Below, in pieces: positions 44,618 to 51,974 of a DNA stretch of 59,249 nucleotides. The notes under the pieces were generated by a model. It was not told where the DNA came from, searched no databases, and worked only from the letters and a program-made list of their open reading frames with translations. Origin of the DNA: Clostridiales bacterium (GTDB lineage: Bacteria; Bacillota; Clostridia; Christensenellales; CAG-138); contig SFIR01000008.1 of assembly GCA_004556165.1 (NCBI GenBank), forward strand, positions 1-59,249, in the 5' to 3' direction. Numbering within the stretch: the first letter of the stretch is position 1; each line of letters starts with the position of its first letter. The position numbers were made by a program, and so were the translations under genes.

Positions 44618-45435
44618 CAGAGTGTACCCCCTTCCGTTCCGTTATCCTTTTCAACGCGGCGCATTATTGCGGTCGAGATAAGAACGAGTATTAGCAGTAT
44701 CAGAGAAAGTACCGAGCCCATGCCGTAGCCCGTACTACTCAGCATGAACTTCTGCTCGATAAGATCGCCGAGCAGAGCGTAATTAGAGCCGCCGAGCAGC
44801 TTTGAAATAGCAAACGTGGACATTGAAGGCACGAGCACCATCGTCACTCCGGAAATAACGCCTGGGACCGAAAGCGGAAGCACGACCTTAAAGAACGTCT
44901 GAACGCCGTTTGCGCCGAGGTCCCTTGCTGCTTCAAGATGCGATCTGTCAAGTTTCATAAGCGTTGTATAAATGGGCATTATCATGAACGGCAGAAAGTT
45001 ATAGACCGTGCCCAAGAGTACCGCGCCCTGCGTATAGAGGAGCTTAGCATGTATTCCGAATAAGCCGAGCAGCGATGAAAGGAGTCCGCCGTCCGCAAGA
45101 AGCACCTTCCATGCATACGTCCTAAGCAATGCGTTCATCCACATCGGAAGGATATAGAAGATGGACAACATCGTTGCCACGGATTTTTTCATGTTGGAAA
45201 GCATATACGCAACCGGAAACCCGATGATAAGGCAAATGATCGTTGCGAGTACCGCCATCCAAGCGGAACGAGCTATGACGCTCCAATACATGGAATCGCT
45301 GAGATTCTTGACGAATTCAAGAGTAAAATGGCCGTTATCGAAGAATGCGTAATACGCAATAAACAACATCGGAACGATAACGAAGATCGGCAGCCAGACG
45401 AATATATATGGATATGCAAGTATTTTTCTCTTCAT
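44614..45435 (-). CDS. potB: Spermidine/putrescine ABC transporter, permease PotB
   Basis: Second channel subunit of 273 residues with about six helices, the start YPYIFVWLPIFVIVPMLFIAY and the contact loop EAARDLGANGVQTFFKVVLPLS. It lies 2 bases after potA and overlaps potC by 4 bases. Confidence 0.95.
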   Translation of the reverse strand: MKRKILAYPYIFVWLPIFVIVPMLFIAYYAFFDNGHFTLEFVKNLSDSMYWSVIARSAWMAVLATIICLIIGFPVAYMLSNMKKSVATMLSIFYILPMWMNALLRTYAWKVLLADGGLLSSLLGLFGIHAKLLYTQGAVLLGTVYNFLPFMIMPIYTTLMKLDRSHLEAARDLGANGVQTFFKVVLPLSVPGVISGVTMVLVPSMSTFAISKLLGGSNYALLGDLIEQKFMLSSTGYGMGSVLSLILLILVLISTAIMRRVEKDNGTEGGTLW

Positions 45436-45437
45436 CT

Positions 45438-46553
45438 CTACTCCGCATCCTCACGAACCAAATCGCGTTCCATCAGCTCTTCCTCTGTGAGCTCGACCTC
45501 TTCCTCTGCCTTCTGCGCCTTCATTACATGAATTGCATCCGGCAGGATTTCTATACCGACGACCGTGCCTGGTTCAACATAATCGGTGGAATGTACCTTC
45601 CACATGACTCCGCTGCAGTCAACGGTGAATTCGTAGTGTACGCCCATGAACAGTACGGACTTAACTGCGCCGACCAGCTTTGCTTTATCCGGGCTTATGA
45701 AATCAACATCTTCCGGTCTGATTACGACATCGACCGCTTTATTGTTTCCGAAGCCCTTATCAACACATTCATACTCTATTCCATTTATTCTGACAAGGAA
45801 ATCACGAACCATGACGGAGGACGGGAAAATATTGCTCTCTCCGATGAACTTGGCAACGAACTGATTCTTGGGTTCGTTGTAAACATCGACAGGCGTTCCT
45901 ATCTGCTGAATGACGCCGTGATTCATTACAACTATGGTATCGCTCATCGTCAGAGCCTCTTCCTGATCGTGAGTAACGTAGACAAAGGTTATGCCGAGCT
46001 TCTGCTGCATGCGCTTTAGCTCAATCTGCATGCCCTTTCTGAGCTTGAGATCGAGTGCGCCGAGCGGTTCGTCAAGAAGCAGGACTTCCGGCTCGTTGAC
46101 GAGCGCACGGGCGATAGCAACGCGCTGCTGCTGTCCGCCGGAAAGCTGCTCAATATAGCGGTTTTCAAAGCCCGAGAGATTGACCATAGCGAGCATTTCT
46201 GTGACCTTTTCTTTAATTACCGCCTTTGGCAGCTTTTTGATATTCAGTCCGAATGCGATATTATCGTATACATTCAGATGCGGGAAAAGTGCGTACTTCT
46301 GAAAAACCGTATTGACCCTGCGCTTATATGGCGGAATAGCGGTAAGATCCTTACCGTCCATAATTATCTGACCGCTCGAAGGCATGATAAAGCCTGCGAT
46401 CAGCCTAAGAAGCGTCGTCTTGCCGCACCCTGACGGACCTAAGAGCGTCAGGAATTCTCCGTCACGGATATATAGGTTGATATTTTCAAGCGCAATATCA
46501 CCGTCGTAATCCTTGGTAACATTGACCAGTTCAATCAAGCGTTTGTTTTCCAT
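45438..46553 (-). CDS. potA: Spermidine/putrescine ABC transporter, ATP-binding protein
   Basis: Energy subunit of the polyamine importer. The 371 residues show Walker A GPSGCGKTTLLR, signature LSGGQQQRVAIARAL, Walker B EVLLLDEPLGALD, and a C-terminal TOBE domain (VIRPEDVDFISPDKAKLVG). It ends in an acidic Glu-rich tail. It lies 55 bases after the XRE-cupin gene. Confidence 0.96.
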   Translation of the reverse strand: MENKRLIELVNVTKDYDGDIALENINLYIRDGEFLTLLGPSGCGKTTLLRLIAGFIMPSSGQIIMDGKDLTAIPPYKRRVNTVFQKYALFPHLNVYDNIAFGLNIKKLPKAVIKEKVTEMLAMVNLSGFENRYIEQLSGGQQQRVAIARALVNEPEVLLLDEPLGALDLKLRKGMQIELKRMQQKLGITFVYVTHDQEEALTMSDTIVVMNHGVIQQIGTPVDVYNEPKNQFVAKFIGESNIFPSSVMVRDFLVRINGIEYECVDKGFGNNKAVDVVIRPEDVDFISPDKAKLVGAVKSVLFMGVHYEFTVDCSGVMWKVHSTDYVEPGTVVGIEILPDAIHVMKAQKAEEEVELTEEELMERDLVREDAE

Positions 46554-46608
46554 AGAAGTAACCTGCCTTATATCGAATCAGAGAGCGTTCTCAGAAGTAT
46601 TTTGTACA

Positions 46609-47154
46609 TCAGAAGGAAGGAGGGGTTGCGACCCAAATAAGCTTCGCTTCGCGTTTTGAAGGGTTAGCTATATAGTGTGATTCGTTTGGCTTAAAGCAGA
46701 AGCTGTCACCCTTTTTCAGCTTAAGCTTTTCGCTGCCGATTACGAGAATAATATTCCCGGCAAGCACATAGCCGAACTCCTCACCGTCATGCGGATCATC
46801 CGGAACCGTACTTCCTCCCGCGTTGATGGTGACCATAATGGGTTCGAGTTCGTTTTTCTGAGCATTCGGGACAAGCCAGCATATCTTAATTCCCAGCTCG
46901 TCATCCTCATTCTCGAACATGTCCCCGGGCGTAAAGACGATTTTTTCATTTACGCCGTCAGCAGCAAAAAAGCTTGCGACATCGGTCCCGAGAGCCTCCA
47001 GAATATCCATCAGCGTTGCTATTGAAGGAGAGGTCAGGTTTCTTTCCATCTGCGAGATAAATCCCTTTGACAGTTCAGTTCTTGCAGCAAGTTCTTCCTG
47101 CGTCAAGCCGAGGCGCAGTCTGAGCTGCCTGATCTTTTTTCCTATATCCATCAT
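46609..47154 (-). CDS. XRE-family regulator with C-terminal cupin domain
   Basis: Probable transcription regulator of the polyamine transporter. The 181 residues start with a helix-turn-helix (QLRLRLGLTQEELAARTELSKGFISQMER, split here as residues about 10-38) followed by a cupin sensor domain (PHDGEEFGYVLAGNIILVIG, KKGDSFCFKPNESHYIANP). This layout is common beside potABCD. The ATG at 47154 has GGAG about 9 bases upstream; the longer frame begins with TTG. Polyamine sensing is inferred from context. Confidence 0.9.
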   Translation of the reverse strand: MMDIGKKIRQLRLRLGLTQEELAARTELSKGFISQMERNLTSPSIATLMDILEALGTDVASFFAADGVNEKIVFTPGDMFENEDDELGIKICWLVPNAQKNELEPIMVTINAGGSTVPDDPHDGEEFGYVLAGNIILVIGSEKLKLKKGDSFCFKPNESHYIANPSKREAKLIWVATPPSF

Positions 47155-47178
47155 CGCGTCCAACTCCTTTCCTAAGCA

Positions 47179-47205
47179 TAATGCTAAACCTGAGGTTTAA
47201 CATTA
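47179..47205. promoter_or_regulatory. 27-bp palindrome, likely operator of the XRE-cupin regulator
   Basis: The left arm TAATGCTAAACCT and right arm AGGTTTAACATTA pair at 12 of 13 positions around a central G (47192). It lies between the promoter -10 and the regulator start, so binding would block transcription of the regulator and potABCD. Confidence 0.65.
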
Positions 47206-47223
47206 GTAAACAATCACGACATA

Positions 47224-47252
47224 ATTAGAACACTTTTTACACCGTTTGTCAA
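47224..47252 (-). promoter_or_regulatory. Promoter of the polyamine regulator and transporter operon
   Basis: Minus-strand TTGACA (47247-47252), 17 bases, TCTAAT (47224-47229), about 70 bases before the regulator gene. Confidence 0.75.
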
Positions 47253-47301
47253 TATCTAATCTGCAATATATCATTGTTGCGAAAATCACTGCCGGAATTC
47301 A

Positions 47302-47341
47302 CAAAAAACGGCCGGAAAATGCACGCTGCACCGTCCGCCGT
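47302..47341 (-). terminator. Terminator after the metallophosphoesterase gene
   Basis: Stem formed by ACGGCGGA and TCCGGCCGT (one bulged base), followed on the minus strand by TTTTTTG. It lies about 20 bases after the stop codon. Confidence 0.75.
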
Positions 47342-47361
47342 TTAATGAAAATAACTTGAAT

Positions 47362-48072
47362 TTAATTGTCTTTTTTAATAAGTTTCGGATAAAAATCCAA
47401 ATGATCCGAGGAGCAGAGATGGTACATTTTTCCGCTGCGTTCGCCCTCAAAAGCAAATTTCGTGGACTGTGCATGCAGATGGCCGTAAACAACATCCGTT
47501 ACGGGATACTTGTCTATAAGTTCCGTAAATCCCGTTGCAGCGCCGTCCGTACCGAGCGGAGGATAATGAAGCATCAAAATAATTGAATTCGCTTCGTTAT
47601 CTTTTATCCTTCGCATTGCCGATGAGAGCGTGAGCTCCAAACGAATAAGCTCTCGATTATAGATTTTCTCATCCTTTTCTGTATACCCGGCAGCCGCAGG
47701 ATACAGCCATCCGCGCGTTCCGGCAATAACAGTATCTTCGTAAACAAAAGAATCATTTTGAATGATGTGAACATCCTCGGGAAACATTGACTGCATCTTG
47801 GCAAGTGAGCTCCACCAGTAATCGTGATTTCCGCGAAGCAGCAGCTTAGTCCCGGGCAGAGCGGAAAGCTTATTGATATCGTCAATTGCATCATTAAGCT
47901 GCATTGCCCAGCAGATATCTCCCGGGATAAGCACGAGATCCTCCCGGTTTACGGTGTTTGACCAATTTTCGAAGATGCGTTCACAGTGATTATTCCATTT
48001 TTCGCCGAAAACGGCCATGGGTTTGCCCTGCTTGCCATCCATATGTAAATCCGCAAGGGCAAATATGCTCAC
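47362..48072 (-). CDS. Calcineurin-like metallophosphoesterase
   Basis: A 236-residue cytoplasmic metallophosphoesterase. All metal motifs are present: LADLHMDG, IPGDICWAMQ, LRGNHDYWW, and the terminal VYGHLHAQS. The start is GTG at 48072 with AAGGA 4 bases upstream. The substrate is unknown. It begins 6 bases after the zinc-ribbon gene, whose end carries its ribosome binding site, so the two are coupled. Confidence 0.9.
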   Translation of the reverse strand: MSIFALADLHMDGKQGKPMAVFGEKWNNHCERIFENWSNTVNREDLVLIPGDICWAMQLNDAIDDINKLSALPGTKLLLRGNHDYWWSSLAKMQSMFPEDVHIIQNDSFVYEDTVIAGTRGWLYPAAAGYTEKDEKIYNRELIRLELTLSSAMRRIKDNEANSIILMLHYPPLGTDGAATGFTELIDKYPVTDVVYGHLHAQSTKFAFEGERSGKMYHLCSSDHLDFYPKLIKKDN

Positions 48073-48078
48073 TATTCC

Positions 48079-48528
48079 TTACTCCTCATCCTCATCCTCA
48101 TCGTCATCATCGTCATCAAGGTCTTCCGTTTCGTAGCCGTCGTCATCGTCGGCGCCGTCGTCATCGTCAAAGAATCCTTCATCCTCATCCTCATCGAACT
48201 CATCTTCAATCCCCTCCATTTCATCCTCGGGGATCTTATCGTCATCATCGATCGGGACTTCTACATCATCTATCGCAACATCATTAAGAGCCAGTGCAGC
48301 GGAGCTCTTGCGCTGATTTGCAAGCTGCTCCTGCCTCATATTCTCTTTATAACAATATGCACAGATATCCCTGCCCTTCATAGCGCGGTGCACACCGCAC
48401 TCGATGCAGAGAAGTTCATCGTTATCATCGTCATCATCGCTGCGGCGTTTGCGTGAGCAGACATCGCAGAGCTTTTCATCATCACGGATATAGTTGAGTT
48501 CACATCTCGGACATTTTCTTAATCCCAT
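48079..48528 (-). CDS. Two-zinc-ribbon protein with poly-acidic C-terminal tail
   Basis: I cannot assign a function. The 149 residues begin with two zinc ribbons of identical spacing, CX2CX11CX2C (Cys 6, 9, 21, 24 and Cys 41, 44, 56, 59). They are joined by an Arg/Lys patch and a run of aspartates. From about residue 85 to the end the protein is nearly all Asp and Glu. The first ribbon (KCPRCELNYI) resembles small clostridial zinc-ribbon proteins. The tail might mimic nucleic acid or bind basic proteins. The ribosome binding site is weak. It lies between engB and a metallophosphoesterase. Confidence 0.8.
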   Translation of the reverse strand: MGLRKCPRCELNYIRDDEKLCDVCSRKRRSDDDDDNDELLCIECGVHRAMKGRDICAYCYKENMRQEQLANQRKSSAALALNDVAIDDVEVPIDDDDKIPEDEMEGIEDEFDEDEDEGFFDDDDGADDDDGYETEDLDDDDDDEDEDEE

Positions 48529-48638
48529 AAGATCACGCTTTCTTATTTAAAATAATTTTGCATAATTTCCAATGCATTAGGCATCTCAAATATTTATTAT
48601 GCAATTGCCATAATAGTATGCAATTGTATTTTGGTTTT

Positions 48639-49253
48639 TTACTCCTCGGTTCCGGCTTCAGGTTCTGCGTAAGGAATAACGACACCGCCCATATTTTTCA
48701 GCAGTTCCTCTTTCCCGTCCCCGGTCTCCGTGGAATACGCTATCGCATACGGAGGCGCTCCGAGTGCTTTAGCGCAGGCGATTGCAGCCTGACGGCGTTT
48801 GCTTCGTGCAAGCTTGTCGGCTTTTGTCGCAACAAGAGTGTACGGAATAGCATAGTAAATAATGTAGCTGAACATCTGCCTGTCATCATCGGTGGGATCA
48901 TGCCTGATATCGAGCAGCATATAGATATGCTTTACCCTACCCGATGCAAGATAGCCTTCTATAAGCTCTCCCCACTTCTGCTTCTCGCTTTTGGGTGCGC
49001 TTGCAAAGCCGTATCCCGGAAGGTCAACGATATAAAAATCATCATTAACCTTAAAAAAATTTATGAGTCTCGTTTTCCCCGGTTTCTGCGAGGTCTTGGC
49101 AAGCTTTCCGTTATTGCAAAGCGAGTTAATAAGGGAGGACTTCCCGACATTGGACTTCCCCACCATTGCAATCTCAGAAGAAAGCGGTTCCGGGAATCTG
49201 CTTCCCTGACCCACGCTTGTTACAAATTCAGCTTTTTTAATGCGAAATTCCAT
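48639..49253 (-). CDS. engB: Ribosome-biogenesis GTP-binding protein EngB/YsxC
   Basis: Essential GTPase for 50S ribosome assembly. The 204 residues carry G1 GKSNVGKSSLINSL, G3 DLPGYGFA, G4 TKADKL and the preceding MLLDIRHDPT. The ATG at 49253 has GGGAGA close upstream; longer frames lack a site. It has its own promoter about 100 bases upstream. Confidence 0.95.
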   Translation of the reverse strand: MEFRIKKAEFVTSVGQGSRFPEPLSSEIAMVGKSNVGKSSLINSLCNNGKLAKTSQKPGKTRLINFFKVNDDFYIVDLPGYGFASAPKSEKQKWGELIEGYLASGRVKHIYMLLDIRHDPTDDDRQMFSYIIYYAIPYTLVATKADKLARSKRRQAAIACAKALGAPPYAIAYSTETGDGKEELLKNMGGVVIPYAEPEAGTEE

Positions 49254-49353
49254 CAAATCTCCCGACATTCTCACTTCAAGCAATTCCCCGTAAACATTGT
49301 GTTTTCAATGAAAATCAAAGCAATGCACGGATTCAAAGCCACTTGCGAAATGG

Positions 49354-49382
49354 ATTTTAACAGTTAATATTCCTTTTGTAAA
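49354..49382 (-). promoter_or_regulatory. Promoter of engB
   Basis: Minus-strand TTTACA (49377-49382), 17 bases, TAAAAT (49354-49359), one mismatch in each hexamer. Confidence 0.7.
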
Positions 49383-49441
49383 GCAAATTCTTGCATAAAT
49401 TTAATATATTTATTCGGTTCTAAAAATATTTATTTTCGGTA

Positions 49442-49470
49442 GTGACTTTCGGAATTCCTTATGTTATAAT
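49442..49470 (+). promoter_or_regulatory. Promoter of the tRNA-Thr/tRNA-Pro genes
   Basis: GTGACT (49442-49447), 17 bases, TATAAT (49465-49470), ending 14 bases before the first tRNA. Confidence 0.7.
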
Positions 49471-49484
49471 TCAATACTGTGCAG

Positions 49485-49560
49485 GCCAATGTAGCTCAGC
49501 TGGTAGAGCAGTGCATTCGTAATGCTCAGGTCAAGGGTTCGAGTCCCTTCATTGGCTCCA
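49485..49560 (+). tRNA. tRNA-Thr (anticodon CGU)
   Basis: A 76-base cloverleaf with encoded CCA. The acceptor stem GCCAATG / CATTGGC is perfect. The D arm (GCTC...GAGC) and T arm (AAGGG TTCGAGT CCCTT) are intact. The anticodon loop TTCGTAA reads ACG codons. The anticodon stem has one U-U mismatch at its second pair. Confidence 0.96.
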
Positions 49561-49563
49561 TCT

Positions 49564-49640
49564 CGGGGCGTAGCGCAGCTTGGTAGCGCGTTTGGTTCGG
49601 GACCAAAAGGTCGGGTGTTCAAATCACCTCGCCCCGACCA
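49564..49640 (+). tRNA. tRNA-Pro (anticodon CGG)
   Basis: A 77-base cloverleaf with encoded CCA, 3 bases after tRNA-Thr. Acceptor stem CGGGGCG / CGCCCCG; anticodon stem TTTGG / CCAAA with loop TTCGGGA, reading CCG codons. The two tRNAs share one promoter and one terminator. Confidence 0.96.
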
Positions 49641-49647
49641 CGCAATA

Positions 49648-49682
49648 AACCACTTTTGTCTTTCAAGGCAAAGGTGGTTTTT
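49648..49682 (+). terminator. Terminator of the tRNA pair
   Basis: 11-base-pair stem AACCACTTTTG / CAAAGGTGGTT (one G-U pair) with a 10-base loop and a TTTTT tract, just after tRNA-Pro. Confidence 0.85.
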
Positions 49683-49794
49683 CTATTTGCCTTTTTTTAT
49701 TGCAGCAATAACGTTTGAGTTGCCAAATATTGGATGTCTTTTTGGGCATACCGGAGGTGCAGTCTCCGAATACTATCCCATCATTCTGCACAAT

Positions 49795-49850
49795 ATATCC
49801 GAGTAAATCACTCGGATATGCTTGACAATATCCGAGTAATTTAGTATGAT
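49795..49850 (+). promoter_or_regulatory. IscR-type operator and promoter of iscRSU
   Basis: A 25-base perfect palindrome at 49795-49819 (ATATCCGAGT, AAATC, ACTCGGATAT) closely follows the architecture of IscR type-1 sites. It abuts a near-perfect promoter: TTGACA (49822-49827), 17 bases, TATGAT (49845-49850). The spacer holds a third copy of the half-site ATATCCGAGT (49828-49837). The layout predicts autorepression by the iscR product. Confidence 0.85.
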
Positions 49851-49878
49851 TTAATCACCATAAAAAAGGAGGGGACAA

Positions 49879-50322
49879 ATGAAGCTATCGACAAAGGGCC
49901 GTTACGGCATAAAAGCTATGATTGACCTTGCTGTTCGATATGATAGCGGGGAGAAGCTTTCTACTTCTCAGCTTGCTGAAATGCAGTGTGTGAGCGCAGC
50001 ATATCTTGAACAGCTTATAGGAAGTCTAAGAAAAGCCGGGCTTGTTGTAGGTTCCAGAGGTGCCCAGGGTGGGTATTCGCTCTCGCGTTCCCCCGAGCTT
50101 ATCAGCGTCGGAGATGTGCTTAAAGCACTTGAAGGTACTACTGCTCTTGTTGACTGTGTCGGCACAGAGGGTACCGAATGCACCAAGGTCTGCTCCTGTT
50201 CCACTCGTCCGCTATGGCTGAAATTGCAGCGTAGGATCGACGATGTGCTTGATTCAACCACTATCCGCGATATGGCGGATGACTATAAAATTCAAACCGA
50301 AAGGATAACCGAATTGCAATGA
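49879..50322 (+). CDS. iscR: Rrf2-family iron-sulphur regulator IscR
   Basis: A 147-residue winged-helix regulator that senses iron-sulphur cluster supply. The N-terminus MKLSTKGRYGIKAMIDLA and the recognition segment VGSRGAQGGYSLSRSPE are typical. Four cysteines in the second half (around DCVGTEGTECTKVCSCS) are candidate cluster ligands. A GGAGGGG site precedes the ATG. It overlaps iscS by 4 bases (ATGA) and sits directly downstream of its likely operator. Confidence 0.95.
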   Translation: MKLSTKGRYGIKAMIDLAVRYDSGEKLSTSQLAEMQCVSAAYLEQLIGSLRKAGLVVGSRGAQGGYSLSRSPELISVGDVLKALEGTTALVDCVGTEGTECTKVCSCSTRPLWLKLQRRIDDVLDSTTIRDMADDYKIQTERITELQ

Positions 50323-51479
50323 AACGTGTTTACATGGATAATGCGGCAACAACGGCACTTAGAAGAGATGTTCTTGATGCTATGATGCCCTATCTTACCG
50401 ATATATACGGAAACCCCTCAAGCCTGCATTATTTCGGGCAGGAAGCTCATAAGGCCGTTGAGAATGCAAGGCATCAGGTCGCTTCCGCGCTCAATGCCGA
50501 GGATAACGAGATAGTCTTCACAGGCTGCGGTACCGAAGCCGACAATATGGCTCTCAAGGGCATTGCCGAAAAGTATCAGAGCAAGGGTAAGCATATCATC
50601 ACCTCGTCGGTCGAGCATCATGCGATACTACATACCTGCGAATATCTGGAAAAGCATGGTTTTGAGGTCACTTATCTCCCCGTTGACGAATACGGCATGG
50701 TCAAGGCTGAACAGGTCCGCGATGCAATCAGAAGCGATACCATCCTCGTCAGCATTATGTTTGCTAACAACGAGGTCGGCACCATCATGCCCATAAAGGA
50801 GATCGGGGCTGTCTGCCGTGAAAAAGGAGTTTTTTTCCACACCGATGCGGTGCAGGCTGTCGGTCATGTAGCAATTGATGTTAAAGCTATGAACATCGAC
50901 CTTCTTTCCCTCTCCGCTCATAAGCTGCACGGCCCCAAGGGCGTCGGCGCGCTCTATATCCGCAAAGGTATAGTCGTTCCTCCCCTCCTCCACGGCGGTG
51001 CTCAGGAGCGCAGGAAGCGTGCAGGTACCGAAAATGTTGCCGGAATTGTGGGCTTAGGGAAAGCAATCGAGATCGCATGCAGCGATATCGAAGGCACCTC
51101 AAAGCGCATGTGTTATCTTCGCGACAAGCTCATCAACGGCATTGAAGCAAGCATTCCCGAGGTCAAGCTCAACGGTCACCGTACCGAGCGTCTGCCCGGC
51201 AACGTCAATTTTTCGATTAAGTACATCGAGGGCGAGTCCATTCTTCTCATGCTCGATATCAACGGCATTGCTGCGTCCAGCGGTTCCGCATGCACGAGCG
51301 GCTCTCTCGATCCCTCCCATGTACTGTTGGCAATGGGTATGCCGCATGAGACTGCACACGGTTCTCTGCGTCTGACGCTCGGCGATGATACGACAGAGGA
51401 CGATATAGACTATGTTCTTGAAGTACTTCCCGAGATAGTAGTTAAGCTTCGCAAAATGTCACCGCTGTATCACGGCTGA
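50319..51479 (+). CDS. iscS: Cysteine desulfurase NifS/IscS
   Basis: PLP enzyme that takes sulphur from cysteine for iron-sulphur clusters and tRNA thiolation. The 386 residues begin VYMDNAATTALRRDVLDAM. The PLP lysine is in SLSAHKLHGPKGVG, the histidine in SSVEHHAIL, and the catalytic cysteine in SSGSACTSGSLDPSHVL. It is followed by iscU 31 bases later. Confidence 0.96.
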   Translation: MKRVYMDNAATTALRRDVLDAMMPYLTDIYGNPSSLHYFGQEAHKAVENARHQVASALNAEDNEIVFTGCGTEADNMALKGIAEKYQSKGKHIITSSVEHHAILHTCEYLEKHGFEVTYLPVDEYGMVKAEQVRDAIRSDTILVSIMFANNEVGTIMPIKEIGAVCREKGVFFHTDAVQAVGHVAIDVKAMNIDLLSLSAHKLHGPKGVGALYIRKGIVVPPLLHGGAQERRKRAGTENVAGIVGLGKAIEIACSDIEGTSKRMCYLRDKLINGIEASIPEVKLNGHRTERLPGNVNFSIKYIEGESILLMLDINGIAASSGSACTSGSLDPSHVLLAMGMPHETAHGSLRLTLGDDTTEDDIDYVLEVLPEIVVKLRKMSPLYHG

Positions 51480-51510
51480 TAATCAAATAAATAATAGGAG
51501 GAATATAAAT

Positions 51511-51954
51511 ATGTATACAGAAAAAGTTATGGATCATTTCACACATCCGCGCAATATGGGCGAGATTGAAGGAGCAAACGGCGTAGGTATGGTCGGCAAC
51601 GCCAAGTGCGGTGACATTATGCAGATGTTCCTAAAGGTAAACGATGACGGGATCATTGAGGATGTCGGTTTCAAGACCTTCGGCTGCGGTGCGGCAGTCG
51701 CAACCAGCAGCATGGCTACCGAGCTTATCAAGGGTAAATCCATTGACGAAGCGCTCAAGCTCACCAATTCCGCAGTCGTGGAAGCGCTTGAAGGACTACC
51801 CCCTCAAAAGCTCCATTGCTCCGTCCTTGCCGAACAGGCCGTCAAAGCTGCAATCGACAATTATCATGACCGTCTTGAGGGTAAGACCGATTGCGAATGC
51901 AACTGCGTAAACTGCGGTCACGAAGAAGAGGAGCATACGGAGACCGAGGAATAA
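51511..51954 (+). CDS. iscU: Iron-sulphur cluster scaffold NifU/IscU
   Basis: Scaffold on which clusters are built. The 147 residues show the three ligand cysteines in GNAKCGDIM, FKTFGCGAAVA and KLHCSVLAEQAVK. An additional C-terminal tail (about residues 128-147) has four cysteines (DCECNCVNCGH) and then a Glu-rich end, which is not part of the standard fold. A GGAGGAA site precedes the ATG. Confidence 0.95.
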   Translation: MYTEKVMDHFTHPRNMGEIEGANGVGMVGNAKCGDIMQMFLKVNDDGIIEDVGFKTFGCGAAVATSSMATELIKGKSIDEALKLTNSAVVEALEGLPPQKLHCSVLAEQAVKAAIDNYHDRLEGKTDCECNCVNCGHEEEEHTETEE

Positions 51955-51974
51955 CGCATTCCCGGCATATATTT

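Noticed and set aside
48085..48270. GAT/GAC-rich simple sequence as an assembly artefact
   Set aside because: It stays in frame with a normal start, two well-formed zinc ribbons and a stop, and codons alternate irregularly, so it is read as a real acidic tail.
48558..49367. A 269-codon frame on the plus strand opposite engB
   Set aside because: engB on the other strand has all GTPase motifs; this frame is a shadow.
49522..49806. A 94-codon frame across the tRNA pair
   Set aside because: It is a translation of tRNA-Thr, tRNA-Pro and their terminator, which are clear RNA genes.
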